A stretch of 34,341 nt of DNA from positions 1 to 34,341 of the forward strand of contig JADFSH010000024.1 of assembly GCA_022560875.1 (NCBI GenBank). Direction: 5' to 3'. How positions within the stretch are numbered: position 1 is the first letter of the stretch; every line of letters begins with the position of its first letter. The translations under genes were made by a program, and so were the position numbers. This DNA comes from Planctomycetota bacterium. Its GTDB lineage: Bacteria; Planctomycetota; Phycisphaerae; Phycisphaerales; SM1A02. The notes below the pieces were generated by a model. The model saw only the letters and a list, made by a program, of their open reading frames with translations, was not told the origin of the DNA and ran no database searches. Of this stretch, positions 8,393 through 17,387 are shown piece by piece.

Positions 8393-9169
8393 GTGGATAT
8401 CGGCACCGTTGTCGGATTGCTTTTTGGTATGGCCTGCATTCTGTTCGCGCTCCTGCTGGGCGGATCGATTTTGGCCTATATTGACGTTCCATCGATGTTC
8501 ATCGTCATCGGGGGTGGAACCGCGGCGACCCTGACCTCCATGCCGATCATCATGTTCTTGAAATTTCCCAAGGTGATCGGCAAGGCGTTGTTTCACAAAA
8601 CAGTCGATCCGCTTGATCTCATTCGCCAACTCGTGGAACTGGCGGAAGTCGCCCGTCGTGACGGCATCCTGGCTCTGGAAAACAGTATCGAGCACATCGA
8701 GGACAGTTTTCTGGTTCGGGGTATTCAGATGGCGGTAGACGGATCGGATCCGGAAGTGATTGAGTCGATCATGGAAACCGAACTCGAAAACCTGATTGAC
8801 CGCCACGGGACGGGAAAAAGAATATTTGACTCACTCGGCAGGTTCGCACCCGCGTTCGGCATGATCGGAACCCTGATCGGCCTGGTGGCGATGCTCTCGA
8901 ACATGGATGATCCCTCCAAGATCGGTGCGGGCATGGCGGCGGCTCTGCTCACCACCCTCTACGGCGCGGTTCTGGCGAACATCGTGTTCCTCCCCATTGC
9001 CGACAAGCTCGGACAGCGATCCACGGAGGAAATTCTCCAGAAGACCATGATCATCCAGGGTGTCATGTCAATCCAGGCCGGTGACAATCCGCGCAATGTC
9101 GAGTCGAAGCTCATAACATTTGTCCCCCCGTCACAGCGCCCCACGGATCAGAATGAACAGGCGGCGTGA
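8393..9169 (+). CDS. motA: Flagellar motor stator protein MotA
   Basis: Inner-membrane stator subunit that with MotB forms the ion channel that turns the flagellar rotor. 258 residues, starting at GTG 8393 with AGGAG seven bases upstream. The N terminus has a hydrophobic pair of helices, followed by a cytoplasmic loop with the charged segment RDGILALENSIEHIEDSF. The second membrane pair contains the family motif APAFGMIGTLIGL, with the conserved proline, and LTTLYGAVLANIVFLPIADK. It is first in the flagellar run and is followed by motB after a 3-bp gap, fitting co-translation of the 5:2 complex. Ion type (proton or sodium) cannot be read safely from the sequence. Confidence 0.95.
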   Translation: MDIGTVVGLLFGMACILFALLLGGSILAYIDVPSMFIVIGGGTAATLTSMPIIMFLKFPKVIGKALFHKTVDPLDLIRQLVELAEVARRDGILALENSIEHIEDSFLVRGIQMAVDGSDPEVIESIMETELENLIDRHGTGKRIFDSLGRFAPAFGMIGTLIGLVAMLSNMDDPSKIGAGMAAALLTTLYGAVLANIVFLPIADKLGQRSTEEILQKTMIIQGVMSIQAGDNPRNVESKLITFVPPSQRPTDQNEQAA

Positions 9170-9172
9170 TCA

Positions 9173-9937
9173 ATGGCATTAAAGCGGAAAGCAAAGAATG
9201 AGGTTAAAGGAGTGCCTGAATGGGTTGTGACATTCGGGGACATGATGTCCTTGCTGCTGTGCTTCTTCATTCTCCTGCAGATGTTCTCCGAGCTTAAGAA
9301 GGATCACGAATACCAGCGGGTCATCACCGCGATCAAGGAAGCCTTCGGCTTTTCGGGTGGTGTCGGTGTCCTTCCCATCGATGACATTCCGCTGAAGTCC
9401 ATGATCGAAGTGATGGAAAGCATGGCGTTGAAAACCTACAACGATACTAAAATCAGTCAGAATGATGTCAGGGGGATGGATGGCCCGCATATGAGGGTGA
9501 AATCCGTTCGAGACGGCATTGCCTTCATCATCGGGGGGCCGAGTACGTTCGATGAATTTTCAGCGGAGGTCAAGGAGGGTGTCCGGGCCGAACTCGAGCA
9601 GCTTGCCGTGCTTCTGCGCGGGCGTCGGAACAAGATCGAGATCATCGGCCATGCCCAGGCGAAGTACATGAAGGCCGGCGTGCCCTGGGCGGATCTGGAT
9701 GAATTGAGTTTCGCAAGGGCCCGCAATGTCAAGGACGTGCTGGTTGAATTCGGGTTGGATGACGAGGTATTTCGGATTCAGGTGGCGGGTACCCGCGAGC
9801 CGGCCCATCCGCGAGCCTTGGATCCCATCGACGCCGCGGAAAATCGCCGGGTTGAGATCATCATGACTGAGCAGTTGGTCGAGGAATTGAATGCTGACGC
9901 AAAATACACCCAACCAAGCCTCGCCAGAGGAGGATAA
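9173..9937 (+). CDS. motB: Flagellar motor stator protein MotB
   Basis: Peptidoglycan-anchored stator partner of MotA, 254 residues. After a short basic cytoplasmic tail comes one membrane helix with the ion-carrying aspartate D23 in TFGDMMSLLLCFFILL. The periplasmic C-terminal half is an OmpA-like peptidoglycan-binding domain with IEIIGHAQAKY, LSFARARNVKDVLVEFG and the late DAAENRRVEIIM. The start follows the motA stop by 3 bp and the stop precedes fliL by 3 bp, so motA-motB-fliL is tightly linked. Confidence 0.94.
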   Translation: MALKRKAKNEVKGVPEWVVTFGDMMSLLLCFFILLQMFSELKKDHEYQRVITAIKEAFGFSGGVGVLPIDDIPLKSMIEVMESMALKTYNDTKISQNDVRGMDGPHMRVKSVRDGIAFIIGGPSTFDEFSAEVKEGVRAELEQLAVLLRGRRNKIEIIGHAQAKYMKAGVPWADLDELSFARARNVKDVLVEFGLDDEVFRIQVAGTREPAHPRALDPIDAAENRRVEIIMTEQLVEELNADAKYTQPSLARGG

Positions 9938-9940
9938 GCA

Positions 9941-10459
9941 ATGTCAGAAGAGAATCAGGGGAATCAACCCAAAGTATCCTCAAAGAAAAAAACCGTAATC
10001 ATGATGGCCATCATCCTTGTCATTGAGGCGGTGGTGATCGTTGGAGTGTTCTTCATCTTCGGAGGCCCACCGGAAGTCAGTGCCATGGGCCCGGACGGTA
10101 TCGAGGCCGCGGAGGATGAGATGATTGTTGAAATGCTGGTGCTGGATGACCGGCTTCCCAACAACAAGTCCGGCGTCACCTACATCTATGACTCCTCGAT
10201 CTATGTGCAAGTCAAGAAGAAATACGAACGGCGGGTGAAGTCGGAACTCGATCAATTTGAAAATGAAATCCGCTCCAAGATTTACGCCGTCTGGAAAACC
10301 AGCGAGCCTCAGGCTTTTCAGGAGCCGATGCTTGAAACTCTAACGCGCAAAATTGACGCGATGTTCAACGAGCGGTTCGGGTCAGATCAGGAAACCGGAG
10401 AGCGGATTATCACCAAGTGCGTCATCGTTATGGGCACCGGCATGCGAATTGACAGTTAA
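9941..10459 (+). CDS. fliL: Flagellar basal-body-associated protein FliL
   Basis: Single-pass inner-membrane protein of 172 residues that sits around the stator and supports torque. A short polar N terminus with KKK is followed by a membrane helix at about 18-40, then a periplasmic domain with YIYDSSIYVQVKKKYERRV and the C-terminal alpha/beta part typical of FliL (LTRKIDAMFNERFG). The ribosome site GAGGAGG lies before ATG 9941, overlapping the end of motB. In many flagellar operons fliM follows directly; here a 133-bp gap and fliN follow instead. Confidence 0.88.
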   Translation: MSEENQGNQPKVSSKKKTVIMMAIILVIEAVVIVGVFFIFGGPPEVSAMGPDGIEAAEDEMIVEMLVLDDRLPNNKSGVTYIYDSSIYVQVKKKYERRVKSELDQFENEIRSKIYAVWKTSEPQAFQEPMLETLTRKIDAMFNERFGSDQETGERIITKCVIVMGTGMRIDS

Positions 10460-10592
10460 GATCGATTTCGTCAGCATGCAGTAGAGAACGCGGGCTGACT
10501 TGGTCGATGGCTAGGGACTGCCATATGCCGATCGTAGCACGCGATATTTGCGCGGCAGCTGCTCGCGGAGTCGAGTACGCAAGGAGCCATGG

Positions 10593-11069
10593 ATGGCTGA
10601 TGAAGATCCTCAAGTGAATCCAACCGATCCGGAAGCGACATCGACCGAGGTGGTCGATCAGGCCGGGGAACCCGTCGCGGCCGAATCTATGGCGGAAGAG
10701 GCGTTACAAAACGTTGAGCAGGCCGTTCATACCCTGCAGAAGGAAACGAAGGACTCCGGACAGCCTGAATCCTTCGACCTGCCGGCGATGGCGGATTCTC
10801 CGTTATCCGAGCAGGATGAAGCCAGTCTCTCCATACTCAAGGATGTGGAGCTCCGGGTGAAGATCGAACTCGGGCGGACCCGCATGTACGTTGAGGATAT
10901 TCTCAAGCTCAACGAGGACTCGGTGATCGAGCTTGACAAAGCGGCGGGTGATCCTGTCGATATATTCGTGAATGAACGCCTGGTGGCGCGCGGCGAGGTT
11001 CTCGTGCTCAACGAAAATTTTTGCATCCGCATCTGCGAAATCATTAATCAGTCCCACTCGGAAGCCTAG
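10593..11069 (+). CDS. fliN: Flagellar motor switch protein FliN
   Basis: C-ring switch component of 158 residues. The C-terminal half, from about residue 85, is a SpoA/FliN domain: [20 protein letters not shown], then [21 protein letters not shown] and the closing FCIRICEI. The first 80 residues are acidic and of low complexity, as in many FliN/FliY N-terminal extensions. I chose ATG 10593 because AAGGAG lies six bases upstream; the in-frame start at 10548 lacks this. fliM is not adjacent. fliO follows with a 64-bp gap. Confidence 0.92.
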   Translation: MADEDPQVNPTDPEATSTEVVDQAGEPVAAESMAEEALQNVEQAVHTLQKETKDSGQPESFDLPAMADSPLSEQDEASLSILKDVELRVKIELGRTRMYVEDILKLNEDSVIELDKAAGDPVDIFVNERLVARGEVLVLNENFCIRICEIINQSHSEA

Positions 11070-11133
11070 GAACGAAAACCCCGCCCGAATTCGGGCCCGT
11101 CGGAGGATCCGACGGTACTGCCAGGATGGCAAC

Positions 11134-11988
11134 ATGACTCTTCGATCTTTCTCTTCTCTCGGTGCGATCGTTATCTGCGCCGTTTTTCATTTTCCGGTCA
11201 CCACCCTGCACGCCGGCCAGCAGCAGCCTCTCGCCAACAACGCCGTCTCTCTTACGGATAGTGTCCCGGAGACCGAAGGTGGATCGGGGCGAGATCAATC
11301 AAACCCCGAGGATAACGAAGCCGCCCCGGAAGTCTTTCCGGGAGGCGGCATCTCCGACTCCAACGGCGTCGTGAATGAATCACGCTCGTTAGGCATCCCC
11401 AATGGGATGTTCAGCAACCAACCCAAAGACTCCGGGGAGGCATCCGACGAATCCTTTCTGGCTCGATTCGACCCACGGCAAAACGAGTTCCTGCGGATCA
11501 TTGTGGCGATGGTGGTGGTGATCGGCCTGCTCATTCTGCTCAGGTTCATCCTGCAGAAGACATCGTCCGGACTTGTCGGGGGAGGCAGGCCGTCGGGGGT
11601 GCTCGAAATTCTTGCCCGATATCCCGTCGCGCGCGGACAACAACTCATTCTCCTGAAGCTTGGACGCCGCATTATCCTGACTCATCAAACCTCGACCGGC
11701 ATGGCAACGATCAGCGAAGTGTCGGACTCGGATGAAGTCGCCGGGCTGCTCACCCGTATCGAGGCGGGCACGCGAGAGAAGGCCGGTTCAAAATTCAGAT
11801 CGATGCTCTCGGGCTTTGAAGAGGAGCATTCGCGACAGGGAGGGATTGATTTGCAGCATCACGCGCTGACGAGCCCGCGAGATGGCGAACTGATCGACCT
11901 GACGCGACGGAGAAGGGCGGGGCGGGGGAGTCGGGCGAGCCGGGGGGGGTGGGGCGGTTTTTTCAGTAGTCGGAGGGCTGCCTTATGA
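11134..11988 (+). CDS. fliO: Flagellar biosynthesis protein FliO
   Basis: Accessory protein for assembling the FliP export-gate ring. 284 residues. It has an N-terminal signal-like hydrophobic stretch, a long low-complexity periplasmic segment, one membrane helix (FLRIIVAMVVVIGLLILLRF) and a cytoplasmic FliO domain with GVLEILARYPVARGQQLILL and KLGRRIILTH. Start ATG 11134 has an AGGAT-type site; the frame is open further upstream but overlaps fliN. The tail is Arg/Gly-rich (RRRRAGRGSRASRGGWGGFF), encoded by a G8 tract at 11942-11949. The stop overlaps the fliP ATG as ATGA, which implies translational coupling. Confidence 0.85.
   Translation: MTLRSFSSLGAIVICAVFHFPVTTLHAGQQQPLANNAVSLTDSVPETEGGSGRDQSNPEDNEAAPEVFPGGGISDSNGVVNESRSLGIPNGMFSNQPKDSGEASDESFLARFDPRQNEFLRIIVAMVVVIGLLILLRFILQKTSSGLVGGGRPSGVLEILARYPVARGQQLILLKLGRRIILTHQTSTGMATISEVSDSDEVAGLLTRIEAGTREKAGSKFRSMLSGFEEEHSRQGGIDLQHHALTSPRDGELIDLTRRRRAGRGSRASRGGWGGFFSSRRAAL
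11942..11949 (+). repeat. G8 homopolymer tract near the 3' end of fliO
   Basis: Eight consecutive G, followed shortly by six T at 11958-11963, lie 36 bp before the fliP start. One extra G would end FliO at a TAG a few codons on. One fewer G would carry the reading frame past the fliP start to a TAG more than 100 bases later. It is therefore a possible slippage site that could alter fliO-fliP coupling. Confidence 0.6.
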
Positions 11989-12869
11989 ATTCTTGTCGCC
12001 CGAAGACATTTACCCAAGTCACGTGCTGGCTGACAATTGTGGTCGCGTCGGTGATGTCGCCTCGTCCGGCCTTGGCCCAGACTGCCGGTCCTAGTGAATT
12101 AGACTTGATCAATCCTATCCGCCTGCTCGAGGAGACCATGGAATCGGTACCCGGGTTGGAAGGGGGCCTGAGTACATCCATCAATATTCTGATTCTGCTG
12201 ACGGTACTCAGCCTCGCTCCATCGATTCTCATCTTGTGTACCTGCTTTATGCGGATCGTGATCGTACTCTCGATGCTTCGTCAGGCGTTGGGGACACAGG
12301 GTTTGCCGCCGAGCCAGATCATCATCGGCCTGAGTCTGTTCCTGACCTTTGTCATTATGACTCCGACCGCACAGCGGATGTACGTCGAGGGCATTCGTCC
12401 CTATACCACCGGTGTGGAAAAGGATTATATGGTGACCTGGGATCGCACCAAGCAGCCGCTGCGCGATTTCATGTTCACGCAGATCGAGGCCACGGGCAAC
12501 TGGTCGGGGGTGTACATGATGTTGAACTACCGGGGGATTGATACATCCGATCCGGGATCGCTCACGCGGAGTGATGTGGACATGCTTTCCCTGATTCCGG
12601 CGTTCATTCTCTGCGAATTGAAGGTGGCGTTTCTGATGGGGTTCCGTATTTATCTGCCGTTCCTGGTCATCGACATGGTGATCGCCAGCCTGTTGATTTC
12701 GATGGGCATGCTCATGCTCCCTCCGGTGCTCATATCCCTGCCCTTCAAGGTACTGCTGTTTGTTCTGGTTGACGGCTGGCAGTTGGTGACGGGTTCGGTG
12801 ATGACCAGCGTCGTACAACCGGAGCAGATCGTCTCGGCGGCAAGCGGGGTTCTTACCGGTGTTCCCTAG
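11985..12869 (+). CDS. fliP: Flagellar export gate protein FliP
   Basis: Core subunit of the flagellar type III export gate (the FliP5FliQ4FliR1 complex) in the inner membrane. 294 residues with a cleavable signal peptide (ending ALAQ), as usual for FliP. The first helix region has LSLAPSILILCTCFMRIVIV and LRQALGTQGLPPSQIIIGLS. The conserved C-terminal block contains LIPAFILCELKVAFLMGFRI, LPFLVIDMVIASLLISMGM and LPPVLISLPFKVLLFVLVDGW. Start overlaps the fliO stop (ATGA). fliQ follows after 48 bp. Confidence 0.96.
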   Translation: MNSCRPKTFTQVTCWLTIVVASVMSPRPALAQTAGPSELDLINPIRLLEETMESVPGLEGGLSTSINILILLTVLSLAPSILILCTCFMRIVIVLSMLRQALGTQGLPPSQIIIGLSLFLTFVIMTPTAQRMYVEGIRPYTTGVEKDYMVTWDRTKQPLRDFMFTQIEATGNWSGVYMMLNYRGIDTSDPGSLTRSDVDMLSLIPAFILCELKVAFLMGFRIYLPFLVIDMVIASLLISMGMLMLPPVLISLPFKVLLFVLVDGWQLVTGSVMTSVVQPEQIVSAASGVLTGVP

Positions 12870-12917
12870 CCATGCGGATTGTCCCGGCCTGAACACCGTG
12901 AGAGAAAGGAAAAAGTC

Positions 12918-13169
12918 ATGGAAGTCAATACCGTTGATATTGTTCGTACCGCTCTGCTGGAAGCGCTGCTGCTGGCCACGCCGATTCTCGGGTCGGGGCT
13001 GATCATCGGCCTGATCATCAGCCTGTTTCAGGCGGTCACGCAGATCCAGGAGCAGACCCTCACCTTTGTTCCCAAGATCATCGTGATGATTCTGGTCGCG
13101 GTGATGCTACTCAGTTGGATCACCATGCGCCTCAGCGAGTTCGCGGTGGAGATGTTCACGGGATTCTGA
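12918..13169 (+). CDS. fliQ: Flagellar export gate protein FliQ
   Basis: Small two-helix export gate subunit, 83 residues, close to the usual size. Conserved text includes ALLLATPILGSGLIIGLIIS, LFQAVTQIQEQTLTFVPKI and the second helix VMILVAVMLLSWITMRL. ATG 12918 has AAAGGA upstream; an in-frame start at 12879 would add 13 polar residues not typical of the family. Lies between fliP and fliR in the standard order. Confidence 0.96.
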   Translation: MEVNTVDIVRTALLEALLLATPILGSGLIIGLIISLFQAVTQIQEQTLTFVPKIIVMILVAVMLLSWITMRLSEFAVEMFTGF

Positions 13170-13209
13170 CAAGAGGCGGGTAATCCTTCCGACGCACCTC
13201 TGCCAGTGA

Positions 13210-14025
13210 ATGCCTTTTGTTATGAGTCAGGTACAGGCTATTCTCGATCACGTACCGCCCGCGCTGCTGGTGATCTTTCGCATTGGCGGCATCATGGTTT
13301 TCGGTCCTCTGTTCGGATCGAGCATCATCCCGGGGCGTATAAAGGTTATGCTGGCTTTCATCATCGGCCTGGCGGTCTATCCGATTCTGGCCGACAGCGT
13401 CCTGACGCCCCCGCCTCTCAAACTCGAACTCTTCTCACTCGCCCCGATCATTGCGATGGAACTGCTCATCGGGATGGTGATCGGTTACATCGCCAGCATT
13501 CCCCTCACTTCGATGCAGATGGGCGGCCTGATGATTGGCCAGCAGATGGGATTGGGTTTCGCACGATTCTTCAACCCCGCGGTGAATGACGAGGCCGACG
13601 TGATCGGGCAGGTGCTCTTTTTCATGGGGCTTGCCGCCTTCCTGATCATCGGTGGTCCGGAGATGATGTTGATAGCGCTGCTCAACACCTTCGAGTATGT
13701 GCCGCTGGGAGGTTTCGTTCCCGACCTGTCCCTGATCGACTTCATCGTGGGACTGTTGCTGGCATCGTTTGAACTGGGGATTCGCATCGCCGCTCCGGTC
13801 CTTGCGATCGTGTTTATGGAAAGCGTGGTCATGGGTTTCGTCGCCAAGACCGTCCCTCAGATCAATATTTTGAGCCTCGGTTTTCCCTTGCGGATCATAT
13901 CCGGATTCGCCCTCGTGGCGATCGGCTTGACCGTGATCAACGACGTGATGATGGATCACATCAACGAAATGTTGACGGAGATGTTCGAGTGGGTTGATTC
14001 ACTCGCTCATAAACAAGGAATGTAA
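13210..14025 (+). CDS. fliR: Flagellar export gate protein FliR
   Basis: Export gate subunit that caps the FliP-FliQ helical assembly, 271 residues with several membrane segments. Family text includes LVIFRIGGIMVFGPLFGSSI, IPGRIKVMLAFIIGLAVYPI, MQMGGLMIGQQMGLGFARFF and the late INILSLGFPLRIISGFALV. Either ATG 13210 or the in-frame ATG 13222 (MSQVQ) could be the start; neither has a strong ribosome site. flhB begins 9 bp after the stop. Confidence 0.95.
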   Translation: MPFVMSQVQAILDHVPPALLVIFRIGGIMVFGPLFGSSIIPGRIKVMLAFIIGLAVYPILADSVLTPPPLKLELFSLAPIIAMELLIGMVIGYIASIPLTSMQMGGLMIGQQMGLGFARFFNPAVNDEADVIGQVLFFMGLAAFLIIGGPEMMLIALLNTFEYVPLGGFVPDLSLIDFIVGLLLASFELGIRIAAPVLAIVFMESVVMGFVAKTVPQINILSLGFPLRIISGFALVAIGLTVINDVMMDHINEMLTEMFEWVDSLAHKQGM

Positions 14026-14034
14026 CCAGCACGC

Positions 14035-15105
14035 ATGGCCGACGATCTCGGTGAAAAAACGGAAGACGCCACCCCCCGACGCCTCCAGGAGGCGCGAGAA
14101 GAAGGCAACGTCGCCAAGAGCCAGGATCTGGCCGGCGCGTGCATTCTGCTCGTCATGACCCTCACCTTGTGGTGGGCGACCATGCACATGCTCGGGCTGG
14201 GCAAAATCATGCTCGGACAGGCTCTCGGGGGCAACAACCTGGGCAATCAGATCGATCAGAATACGATTCATGCCTTCGTCGCCTACATCGGCTCCATGTC
14301 GGTACGCATGATCTTGCCGGTACTGCTGATCGCCTGGGCCGTTGCCGCGCTCAGTCATCTCATTCAGGTTGGTTGGATTTTTTCCCCGAAGTCTCTCGTC
14401 CCCAAGCTCAGCAAGCTCAACCCGATCACCGGTTTCAAGAAGATCTTCGGCCTCTCGGGGCTGATCAAGGTCACTCTCGATTCTCTCAAGGTACTGATTC
14501 TGGTGATTGTCGCGGTGCTGACGCTCATCCAGCACAAAGAGCAGATTGTCCTGCTCCCGTACCTGACCGCATTTCAGGGACTCGGCATGATCGGAAGATT
14601 GATGTTCGATCTTGCCTTGCGGGCACTGGCGGTCCTGCTATTGCTCGGCCTCCTCGATTTGTTCTATCAGCGCTGGAAATATCGCAATGACATGAAGATG
14701 ACCAAGCAGCAGATCAAGGATGAGATGAAACAGACCGAAGGCGATCCGGACGTGAAACGCCGCCGACTTCGCATACAGCAGCAGATTTCCATGCAGCGGA
14801 TTTCCAGCGCGGTCCCCAAGGCGGATGTGGTGGTCACCAATCCGGAGCATATTTCCATCGCCATCCAATACGACCAGGAGAAGATGAATGCTCCCATCGT
14901 CGTGGCCAAGGGGGCGGATTTTCTGGCCTTGCGTATTCGTCAAATCGCGAAAAAGAACAACATCCCCGTGGTTGAGCGCAAGCCGCTGGCCCGGGCTCTC
15001 TATTACGGCGTAGAAGTGGGGCAGGAGGTGCCGCCGGAGTTTTATCACGTGATCGCGGAGATTCTGGCCTACGTTTTTCGGCTCAGTGGCAGAATGGCAG
15101 GATGA
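14035..15105 (+). CDS. flhB: Flagellar export switch protein FlhB
   Basis: Inner-membrane export component that switches substrate class from rod/hook to filament. 356 residues. The N terminus has the signature EKTEDATPRRLQEAREEGNV, followed by four membrane segments and the cytoplasmic linker DEMKQTEGDPDVKRRRLRIQ. The cytoplasmic domain normally self-cleaves at Asn-Pro in NPTH; here the tetrapeptide is NPEH at 269-272. Asn, Pro and His are kept but Thr is replaced by Glu. The C-terminal VVERKPLARALYYGVEVGQE and VPPEFYHVIAEILAYV are normal. Assignment is firm. Confidence 0.96.
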   Translation: MADDLGEKTEDATPRRLQEAREEGNVAKSQDLAGACILLVMTLTLWWATMHMLGLGKIMLGQALGGNNLGNQIDQNTIHAFVAYIGSMSVRMILPVLLIAWAVAALSHLIQVGWIFSPKSLVPKLSKLNPITGFKKIFGLSGLIKVTLDSLKVLILVIVAVLTLIQHKEQIVLLPYLTAFQGLGMIGRLMFDLALRALAVLLLLGLLDLFYQRWKYRNDMKMTKQQIKDEMKQTEGDPDVKRRRLRIQQQISMQRISSAVPKADVVVTNPEHISIAIQYDQEKMNAPIVVAKGADFLALRIRQIAKKNNIPVVERKPLARALYYGVEVGQEVPPEFYHVIAEILAYVFRLSGRMAG

Positions 15106-15165
15106 TGACATGATGCCCGGAATTGGACAATTACAATCAAACCGGCTGTCGAAGGAGGCGTGCTG

Positions 15166-17322
15166 ATGGCAGGGACATCCTCCGCGCCAGAAATGCCCGC
15201 CGTGTTTGTCTGGGTCGGCAAGCATCAGCATCTGCTGGTGCCGGTCTCATTTCTCAGTATGATCGTGGTTCTTGTCGTACCACTGCCCACCGCGGTGATG
15301 GACATCCTGCTCTCGGCAAATATCTCCCTGGCGGCGGTGATTCTTCTCACCACAATCTACATAGGCCGACCGCTCGACTTCAGTGTCTTTCCGGCCCTGT
15401 TGCTGGCGACAACGCTGTTTCGACTTGTGCTCAACGTGGCCACCACACGTTTGATTCTTTCCGCCGATGCGCAGACCCCCGCCGATGCCGTCGGAGTCGC
15501 GGGTCATGTGATCGAGGCATTTGCGGGATTTGTCGCCGGCGAATCGGTCATCGTGGGCGTCATCATCTTCATTATCCTGGTGGTCGTGCAGTTCGTGGTG
15601 ATCACCAAAGGCGCGACGCGGATGAGTGAGGTCGCGGCGAGATTCACCCTCGACGCCATGCCCGGCAAGCAGATGGCCATCGATGCCGATCTTTCCGCCG
15701 GACTGATCAACGAATCCGATGCCATGCAGCGCCGTCAGGACATCACCCGAGAGGCGGATTTCTACGGGGCCATGGATGGCGCCAGTAAATTCGTGCGCGG
15801 CGATGCGATCGCCGGCATCATTATCACCCTTATCAACATCGTGGGTGGATTCGCAACCGGGGCGCTGATCAAGGGATGGTCGCTCGGCGATTCACTCGAA
15901 GTCTTCACTCGATTGACGATCGGCGATGGACTTGTCAGCCAGATCCCGTCGTTCATCATCGCCATTGCTGCGGGTCTCATTGTCGCCCGCACGGATGAGA
16001 AGACCACGATCGGCGAGGAGATTCCCAAACAACTCGCCTCACAGCCGATGGCGCTGTATCTCGTCTCCGGATTTCTGTGTCTGCTCGCGTTTACCCCGCT
16101 GCCGTCCCTCCCGATGTTCGGCGCGGCGGCCCTGATCGGAGGCGTCGCGTGGTCCATGGGGTTCATGAAACGAAAACAAAAGATCCACCATGAAATCGAG
16201 GCCCGGACTGAGGCGGCACAGAAGGCTCGGAGCGATCAACCGTCTGTCGAGGATCTTCTCAGTGTTGATACGTTGGAAATCGAGATCGGGTACGGGCTTG
16301 TCCAGCTTGTGGACGCTTCGCGAGGCGGCGACCTGCTCGATCGCATTTCGATGATCCGCCGACAGCTCGCGGTGGAGATCGGGATCGTCGTTCCCCCCAT
16401 TCGCATTCGCGACAACATGCAACTCGAAGCCAACAGTTATCGTGTGAAACTGCGGGGAGCGGCCATTGGTGAAGGGATTGTGTATCCGGAACTGATGATG
16501 GCGATGGACTCCGGACTCGCCACGGAAAGCATTGAGGGTCTCGCGGGTAAGGAACCGGCTTTCGGACTCAACGCCACCTGGATTGAGCAGGATCTCAAGC
16601 AGCGGGCGGAAGCGCTCAACTACACCGTGGTGGATGCCACCAGCGTAATGGCAACTCATCTGACCGAATTGATCAAGACCCACGCCGACGAACTGCTCAG
16701 TCGGGAGGAAATCAATCATCTCCTTGAGCACCTCAAGAAGAGTGCACCGAAACTTGTTGAGGAAGCCATACCCACCATCATCAAGCCGGGTGAACTTCAG
16801 AAAGTGCTTCAGAATCTTCTCAGGGAGCGAGTGCCGATCCGCGATCTGGAAACCATCGTGGAAACCCTCAGTGATTGGGCGACTCATACGAAAGACATCG
16901 ACGTGTTGACTGAATATGTGAGAAACGCTCTAAGACGCACAATATCAAACAGTTACATGGAGCTGGATGAGAAAAAAATATCCAAGCTCTATTGCGTGAC
17001 CCTGGACCCGGTCGTGGAGGATGTGATTAACGGGTATATCGATCGCGGGCCGTCGGGAACCACCATGTCGATCCCACCCGGAATCGCCAATCGGATCGCC
17101 TCATCGGTCAGCCAAGCGGTGGAATCCCTTGTGGGGGCGGGGCATCAGCTGGTTCTGCTGACCTCGCCGAGTGTGCGGGCTCAGGTCAAGCAGATACTGG
17201 ACAACCACATTCCCGGAGCGGTGGTACTTTCGTATAACGAAATCGTTCGGGAACTCGACGTAGAATCATTTGGTCTGGTACAGTTGTCCGAAGAGGATAT
17301 TGCCCACGCAGGAGTGGCGTAG
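15166..17322 (+). CDS. flhA: Flagellar export apparatus protein FlhA
   Basis: Largest export gate component: eight membrane helices, and a cytoplasmic domain that docks chaperone-substrate complexes. 718 residues. The FHIPEP signature MDGASKFVRGDAIAGI starts at residue 203. The C-terminal half contains ELIKTHADELLSREEINHLL, IPTIIKPGELQKVLQNLLRE and the late SVRAQVKQILDNHIPGAVVL, all typical. I chose ATG 15166, seven bases after AGGAGG; a GTG at 15160 is in frame. It lies between flhB and flhF in a standard order. Confidence 0.97.
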   Translation: MAGTSSAPEMPAVFVWVGKHQHLLVPVSFLSMIVVLVVPLPTAVMDILLSANISLAAVILLTTIYIGRPLDFSVFPALLLATTLFRLVLNVATTRLILSADAQTPADAVGVAGHVIEAFAGFVAGESVIVGVIIFIILVVVQFVVITKGATRMSEVAARFTLDAMPGKQMAIDADLSAGLINESDAMQRRQDITREADFYGAMDGASKFVRGDAIAGIIITLINIVGGFATGALIKGWSLGDSLEVFTRLTIGDGLVSQIPSFIIAIAAGLIVARTDEKTTIGEEIPKQLASQPMALYLVSGFLCLLAFTPLPSLPMFGAAALIGGVAWSMGFMKRKQKIHHEIEARTEAAQKARSDQPSVEDLLSVDTLEIEIGYGLVQLVDASRGGDLLDRISMIRRQLAVEIGIVVPPIRIRDNMQLEANSYRVKLRGAAIGEGIVYPELMMAMDSGLATESIEGLAGKEPAFGLNATWIEQDLKQRAEALNYTVVDATSVMATHLTELIKTHADELLSREEINHLLEHLKKSAPKLVEEAIPTIIKPGELQKVLQNLLRERVPIRDLETIVETLSDWATHTKDIDVLTEYVRNALRRTISNSYMELDEKKISKLYCVTLDPVVEDVINGYIDRGPSGTTMSIPPGIANRIASSVSQAVESLVGAGHQLVLLTSPSVRAQVKQILDNHIPGAVVLSYNEIVRELDVESFGLVQLSEEDIAHAGVA

Positions 17323-17387
17323 GGCGCAAAGCACTGTCATCGTCGTAAGGATTGCGACGCATCACCTCTGCCATGGAGGGCAATACG

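Noticed and set aside
10972-11133. Upstream extension of fliO overlapping fliN
   Set aside because: It is the out-of-frame shadow of the end of fliN; ATG 11134 gives a normal signal-like start.
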